This document shows positions 6,675 through 9,359 of a DNA stretch of 9,359 nucleotides, one piece after another. The DNA is from Syntrophobacterales bacterium (GTDB lineage Bacteria > Desulfobacterota > Syntrophobacteria > BM002), in contig JAUWKY010000055.1 in assembly GCA_030613915.1 (NCBI GenBank), positions 1-9,359 of the forward strand, given 5' to 3'. The translations under genes and the position numbers were made by a program. Position 1 is the first letter of the stretch. The number at the start of each line of letters is the position of its first letter. The notes beneath the pieces are model-generated. The model made no database searches and was not told where the DNA came from. It saw only the letters and a program-made list of their open reading frames with translations.

Positions 6675-6873
6675 GCGAAAGCCGGGCTGCCCTTAAAACA
6701 GTGCTGTCTTGACAGTTGTCATTCGAGATTTTTCAGGTTTTGGGTTTCGGCTCCCGGCGGTTTCAAGAGCTTTGCTAGCATTACGGGGCAACCGGCGAAT
6801 GGGCGAACACCATAAACCAAGAGATCATGAACAGAATAGCCCAAACGTCGCACTAATGGAGAAAGGATCTAAA
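6675..6873 (+). other. Intergenic gap between chaperone and octaheme cytochrome
   Basis: This 199-bp stretch shows no convincing gene. Near its start, CTGTC (6704-6708) and GACAG (6711-6715) form a 5-bp stem with a 2-nt loop, and TTGACA at 6709-6714 matches a -35 box, but no acceptable -10 lies at the right spacing. Confidence 0.4.
6861..6867 (+). promoter_or_regulatory. Ribosome binding site fixing the start of the octaheme cytochrome
   Basis: GAAAGGA lies 6 nt before the ATG at 6874. That start places a clean lipoprotein signal at the N-terminus; the frame also extends upstream to a possible start near 6709, but those residues look non-coding. Confidence 0.65.
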
Positions 6874-8130
6874 ATGAAAACCAGTGGATGGGTCAAACTT
6901 GCTTTGACGGTGTTTCTGGCTGCCGCGCTGGTCGGCTGCGGCCGCGGCAAGCCCGAAATCGATGTAAAGGAAGTCTTGTCCAAGCCGAAGGCCTTCGTGG
7001 GCTCCGATCAGTGCAAACTCTGTCACCTTGAGCATTATGACTCCTGGAGGACGACCCTCCACAGCCGCACGATTCAAGACGTGGCCGAGAATCGGGACGC
7101 CGTGATCGCGAACATCGATCCCGAGGTCATCCGGCGTGATCTGAAGAAGCAGGAAAAAAACCTGAAGGTGCCGCTGGAGGAGATCTACATCCCTAAACTC
7201 GAGGAGATAAAGTACACCATCGGCATCCAGTGGAAGCAGCAGTACCTGGTCGAAAAAAACGGGACCCTCTATATCGCTCCCCTGCAGTACAACACCTGGG
7301 ACGACACCTGGGTCAGTTACCATGAGGATGACTGGGACCAGCGCCCCTGGGCCGAGAAATGCGGCGGCTGTCACGTCATGGGCCTGGATCTGGAGAAGAA
7401 CACCTTCGCTGAAGCTAGGGTCGGCTGCGAGGCCTGTCACGGCCCCGGCTCCCACCACGCCGCTTTGCCCAAGACGGCCCTCTTTGACAAACGCTTGACC
7501 ATCGTCAACCCGTCCAAGTTATCTACTGGCATCAGGACCCAGATCTGCGGCTCCTGCCACAGCCGCGGCGAATCGACCAAGGTAAAGGGCGTCGCCTGGC
7601 CGGTGGAGCACGTGGCCGGCCAAGCTCTGGGACCGTATTATAAATTATCCTCCTACGCCGACGGCGACGGCGCATACATGTACCCCAACGAGCTCGCTAA
7701 AGGACACCACATGCAATTCATGGACTGGCAGAAGTCCCTGCACGCCAGGGAAGGCGTCACCTGCACCTCCTGCCACTACGTCCACCAGCTGGGCGTGGCC
7801 CCGCCTCAATTCCAGACCAAGGGGTCCGGTTCTCAGCAGTGTCTGATCTGCCACCAGGTGATTAACCCCAACATGGCTCATTCCATCCACTCGTTCGCCA
7901 ACTGCATCGGTTGCCACATGCCCAGAATCGCCAAGAGCGCCGTATCCGGGGACCTGCACTCCCATGCCTTCATCGCCCTGTTGCCTAAAGTCACTTTGGC
8001 AAACCCCGAGAATCCCAACTCGTGTGTGGTCTGCCACAAGCACAAAGACGCTGATCTGGCGACCTTGCAACAGACGTTCGATGGCCTGTCCAAAAAGAGC
8101 CTGCTGGGAGTCCATCGTACGTACCGGTAG
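6874..8130 (+). CDS. Octaheme c-type cytochrome lipoprotein, cytochrome c554-like
   Basis: This is a 418-aa exported multiheme cytochrome. The signal peptide ends in a lipobox, LVGC, with the lipidated cysteine at residue 22, so it should be membrane-anchored, in the periplasm or at the outer membrane. Eight CXXCH motifs are present: CKLCH, CGGCH, CEACH, CGSCH, CTSCH, CLICH, CIGCH and CVVCH. The order 'SDQCKLCHLEHYDSW ... H ... IGIQWKQQYL ... W ... CGGCH ... VGCEACHGPGSHH' is the pattern of the cytochrome c554/c-prime-like family found in many anaerobes and planctomycetes, often in redox gene clusters. It starts 199 bp after the TorD gene, so it may be transcribed with or separately from the molybdoenzyme operon. 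It could carry electrons to or from that complex or outward across the envelope. No catalytic site can be assigned. Confidence 0.88.
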   Translation: MKTSGWVKLALTVFLAAALVGCGRGKPEIDVKEVLSKPKAFVGSDQCKLCHLEHYDSWRTTLHSRTIQDVAENRDAVIANIDPEVIRRDLKKQEKNLKVPLEEIYIPKLEEIKYTIGIQWKQQYLVEKNGTLYIAPLQYNTWDDTWVSYHEDDWDQRPWAEKCGGCHVMGLDLEKNTFAEARVGCEACHGPGSHHAALPKTALFDKRLTIVNPSKLSTGIRTQICGSCHSRGESTKVKGVAWPVEHVAGQALGPYYKLSSYADGDGAYMYPNELAKGHHMQFMDWQKSLHAREGVTCTSCHYVHQLGVAPPQFQTKGSGSQQCLICHQVINPNMAHSIHSFANCIGCHMPRIAKSAVSGDLHSHAFIALLPKVTLANPENPNSCVVCHKHKDADLATLQQTFDGLSKKSLLGVHRTYR

Positions 8131-8150
8131 AGAGAAGTTAGTTCGCTTTG

Positions 8151-8184
8151 CTCACCCCGCCCACGGCGGGGGAATAGGTGTGAG
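8151..8184 (+). terminator. G+C-rich hairpin after the octaheme cytochrome gene
   Basis: A 7-bp stem (CCCCGCC at 8155-8161 with GGCGGGG at 8165-8171) closes a 3-nt loop, and CTCAC (8151-8155) can alternatively close with GTGAG (8180-8184). It begins 20 bp after the stop codon. No T-tract follows, so it is not a canonical intrinsic terminator; it may stabilise the transcript's 3' end or need Rho. Confidence 0.4.
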
Positions 8185-8220
8185 AAGGCCTGATAGAAGA
8201 TTCACCACGGAGCTGGCTTA

Positions 8221-8269
8221 AATCCGAAATCCGAATATCGAAAATCGAAACAAATTCGAAATTTAAATA
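8221..8269. repeat. AT-rich degenerate short repeat (TCCGAAA/TCGAAA type)
   Basis: Five near copies of a TC(C)GAAA unit occur in a row (TCCGAAA, TCCGAAT, TCGAAAA, TCGAAAC, TTCGAAAT), followed by ATTTAAATATT. The block is intergenic and differs in composition from the surrounding genes. From memory, similar blocks recur between genes in some anaerobe genomes; I cannot confirm this here. Confidence 0.5.
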
Positions 8270-8275
8270 TTAAAT

Positions 8276-8301
8276 GTCTCAAAACCTTAAAGATTTGAGA
8301 C
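8276..8301. repeat. 8-bp inverted repeat, possible operator or hairpin
   Basis: GTCTCAAA (8276-8283) and TTTGAGAC (8294-8301) are perfect reverse complements separated by 10 bp. The dyad lies about 175 bp before the triheme cytochrome start. A regulator site or an RNA hairpin are both possible. Confidence 0.45.
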
Positions 8302-8345
8302 TGTACAATAATTCAGTTTTAGTATGCTCAAATGATAGATCTCAT

Positions 8346-8417
8346 CTAGATTCCCGCTTTCGCGGGAATGACGCTGGTCTGCAGGCGTTTGCCATTCCCG
8401 CGCAGGCGGGAATCTAG
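8346..8417. repeat. REP/MITE-like double hairpin with ATTCCCGC arms
   Basis: Two hairpins share the same 8-bp stem: ATTCCCGC/GCGGGAAT at 8350-8369 (loop TTTC) and at 8394-8413 (loop GCAG). They also form one large inverted repeat, because CTAGATTCCCGC (8346-8357) is the exact reverse complement of 8406-8417. The 24-bp spacer (8370-8393) is unrelated. This architecture is that of bacterial repetitive extragenic palindromes, which are typically present in many copies per genome. It lies in the 346-bp region between the octaheme and triheme cytochrome genes, which otherwise holds only the G+C hairpin, the AT-rich repeat and the dyad listed separately. Confidence 0.75.
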
Positions 8418-8476
8418 GGTAGAGGCAGACATTTACCCCGAAATTGTTGAGGATAACTATCCCTAGCAGCTGAATT

Positions 8477-9322
8477 ATGCGTTCAACAATCAAAGTTAAT
8501 CCATCAACTAGGCCCCTTCGGTCCTCTTTGGGGGGCGCGCTCGGGCTCATAATCGCGCTTGCCGTATTTGTGACCATTCTTCCCGGAACGGCCTGGGCCC
8601 AGGAAGAGGTCACCTCGCCAATCTATCAGTATCGCCAGAAGGAGATGAGCACCGGCTACTATGAACAGCACGAAGCCAGCCCCCGCCCTTATGGGCCTAC
8701 TACGGGAGGGCAGGTCCTCCGCGAAGGAGTGCTCACCTTAGCTCCAACGGCCGCGCCCGTTCGCCGCAGAACATATCTGGCCGACTCGCACCAGGGACTC
8801 CGGTTCTACAGGCGGCTCACCTGCATCAAATGCCACCCTCGTGGGGCCCTGGACATTCACACACGCCGGGCCAGGCTTACCTGCCGCCAGTGTCACGGTC
8901 CGGAACCCATCGCCGGCATCAACCACTACTACTCTGCGATGAACTCTTCCCGGCGGCACGCCTACATATGCGCCAAGTGCCACGAAGGAGCCAGTGTCTC
9001 TTTTGCCACCTATGTTGTTCATGAACCTTCTGCACAATCGCTGACAACCAGGGAGAGCTTCCCCACCTTGTTTTATACTTACTGGGGGATGTTATTGCTA
9101 TTTCTCGGGACGCTGGCCTTCTTTGTTCCCCATAGTTTTATGGTGGGCTTGCGGGAGTTAGTTAACCCTAAAGAGGTGTTTGGGGAAATGATGTCCAAAT
9201 CTAGTAGATTCGTCCGTGACAGAATCCCAATCTATCGTTCGAAATTAAACGAGGTACACAGCAAGGCTAAAAAGGAGAGAGATAAAGAAAATATGGAAAA
9301 TGAGGGTGACCATGCGGATTAA
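8477..9322 (+). CDS. Membrane-anchored triheme c-type cytochrome
   Basis: This 281-aa protein has a signal peptide ending near AWA|QEE (residue 41), a periplasmic domain with three CXXCH motifs (CIKCH at 116, CRQCH at 136, CAKCH at 165), a single membrane helix near residues 197-217 (YWGMLLLFLGTLAFFVP) and a charged, lysine-rich cytoplasmic tail. Additional histidines around the motifs (for example HTRRA and NHYYSAM) could serve as distal ligands. The next gene, apparently a cytochrome b, overlaps its end by 11 bp, so the two probably form a two-subunit quinol:cytochrome module. No good ribosome binding site precedes the ATG at 8477; a GAGGA at 8449-8453 is too far away. The start is therefore less certain, but the signal peptide fits. 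I cannot give a specific gene name. Confidence 0.85.
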   Translation: MRSTIKVNPSTRPLRSSLGGALGLIIALAVFVTILPGTAWAQEEVTSPIYQYRQKEMSTGYYEQHEASPRPYGPTTGGQVLREGVLTLAPTAAPVRRRTYLADSHQGLRFYRRLTCIKCHPRGALDIHTRRARLTCRQCHGPEPIAGINHYYSAMNSSRRHAYICAKCHEGASVSFATYVVHEPSAQSLTTRESFPTLFYTYWGMLLLFLGTLAFFVPHSFMVGLRELVNPKEVFGEMMSKSSRFVRDRIPIYRSKLNEVHSKAKKERDKENMENEGDHAD

Positions 9323-9359
9323 ACGCTTTGATAGAAATCAACGGCTGTTTCACCTCTTT
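9312..9359 (+). CDS. Start of a probable membrane cytochrome b subunit (3' partial)
   Basis: Only 16 codons are inside the window: MRIKRFDRNQRLFHLF. The RF-x3-QR-x2-H pattern just before a hydrophobic run is how many cytochrome b561/FdnI/HyaC-like and cyt b6-like subunits begin, with the histidine as a candidate heme ligand. The ATG overlaps the end of the triheme cytochrome gene by 11 bp, and GAGGGTG lies just upstream. The assignment rests on a short stretch and on context. Confidence 0.55.
   Translation, partial: MRIKRFDRNQRLFHLF

Noticed and set aside
6709..6740. Promoter with TTGACA at 6709-6714
   Set aside because: No -10-like hexamer is present 16-18 bp downstream; the -35 match alone is weak.
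6709..6873. Upstream extension of the octaheme cytochrome frame to a start near 6709
   Set aside because: The ATG at 6874 has a ribosome binding site and gives a proper lipoprotein signal; the extension would bury that signal and has no family resemblance.
8295..8325. Promoter for the triheme cytochrome (TTGAGA at 8295-8300, TACAAT at 8304-8309, TAGTAT at 8320-8325)
   Set aside because: The spacings are wrong for any pair (3 or 19 bp), so no sigma70-type promoter can be called, though one in this region is likely.
8287..8613. Minus-strand open frame of 108 aa
   Set aside because: It is created by the palindromic repeat (which yields the familiar artefact peptide 'HSRESGNL') and overlaps the start of the triheme cytochrome.
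1..9359. CRISPR array, tRNA, rRNA, insertion sequence or phage genes
   Set aside because: No regularly spaced repeats, cloverleaf sequences, transposase or phage-like frames were seen on either strand.

Overview
The window reads as a chromosomal segment of an anaerobic, respiring Gram-negative bacterium. All genes lie on the + strand and nearly all encode exported or membrane redox proteins: multiheme c-type cytochromes, a Tat-exported molybdopterin enzyme, an Fe-S subunit, an NrfD-type membrane subunit and a TorD-type chaperone. This density of cytochromes is typical of the sulfate/sulfur/metal-respiring 'deltaproteobacterial' lineages (Desulfobacterota and relatives). That placement is an inference from gene content; no taxonomic marker is present.

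Positions 1-6674 look like one operon for a quinone-linked periplasmic molybdoenzyme complex. The order is: an NrfD-like membrane subunit (5' end outside the window), an exported cytochrome with 11 heme motifs, a Tat-exported four-cluster ferredoxin subunit (NrfC/PsrB type), a Tat-exported molybdopterin oxidoreductase of 843 aa, and a TorD/DmsD-type maturation chaperone. The first two genes overlap by 11 bp and the others are tightly spaced. Electrons would pass between the quinone pool (NrfD), the Fe-S subunit and cytochrome, and the molybdenum or tungsten site. The substrate cannot be read from the sequence; polysulfide, thiosulfate, tetrathionate or another oxyanion are family-level possibilities.

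The most striking feature is the Fe-S subunit. Its conventional frame ends at a TGA at 3041, but the same frame continues without an indel to a TAG at 3410, giving a normal-length protein (284 codons). The continuation holds three in-frame TGA codons (3041, 3053, 3173) and one TAG (3233). Each TGA sits exactly where one of the 16 cluster-ligating cysteines should be (third and fourth ligands of cluster 3, third ligand of cluster 4). A hairpin with a GGTC-starting loop lies 19 nt after the third TGA, close to the geometry of the E. coli fdhF SECIS. Either this is an unusual selenocysteine (plus possibly pyrrolysine) ferredoxin, or a very recently broken gene or G:C-to-T:A sequence damage. The sequence alone does not decide.

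Positions 6675-9359 hold a second cytochrome group: an octaheme lipoprotein cytochrome of the c554-like type, a 346-bp intergenic region rich in inverted repeats (a G+C hairpin, an AT-rich TCGAAA-type repeat, an 8-bp dyad and a REP-like ATTCCCGC double hairpin), a triheme cytochrome with a C-terminal membrane helix, and the first 16 codons of what looks like a membrane cytochrome b that overlaps it by 11 bp. The last two look like a separate quinol-to-heme electron-transfer module.
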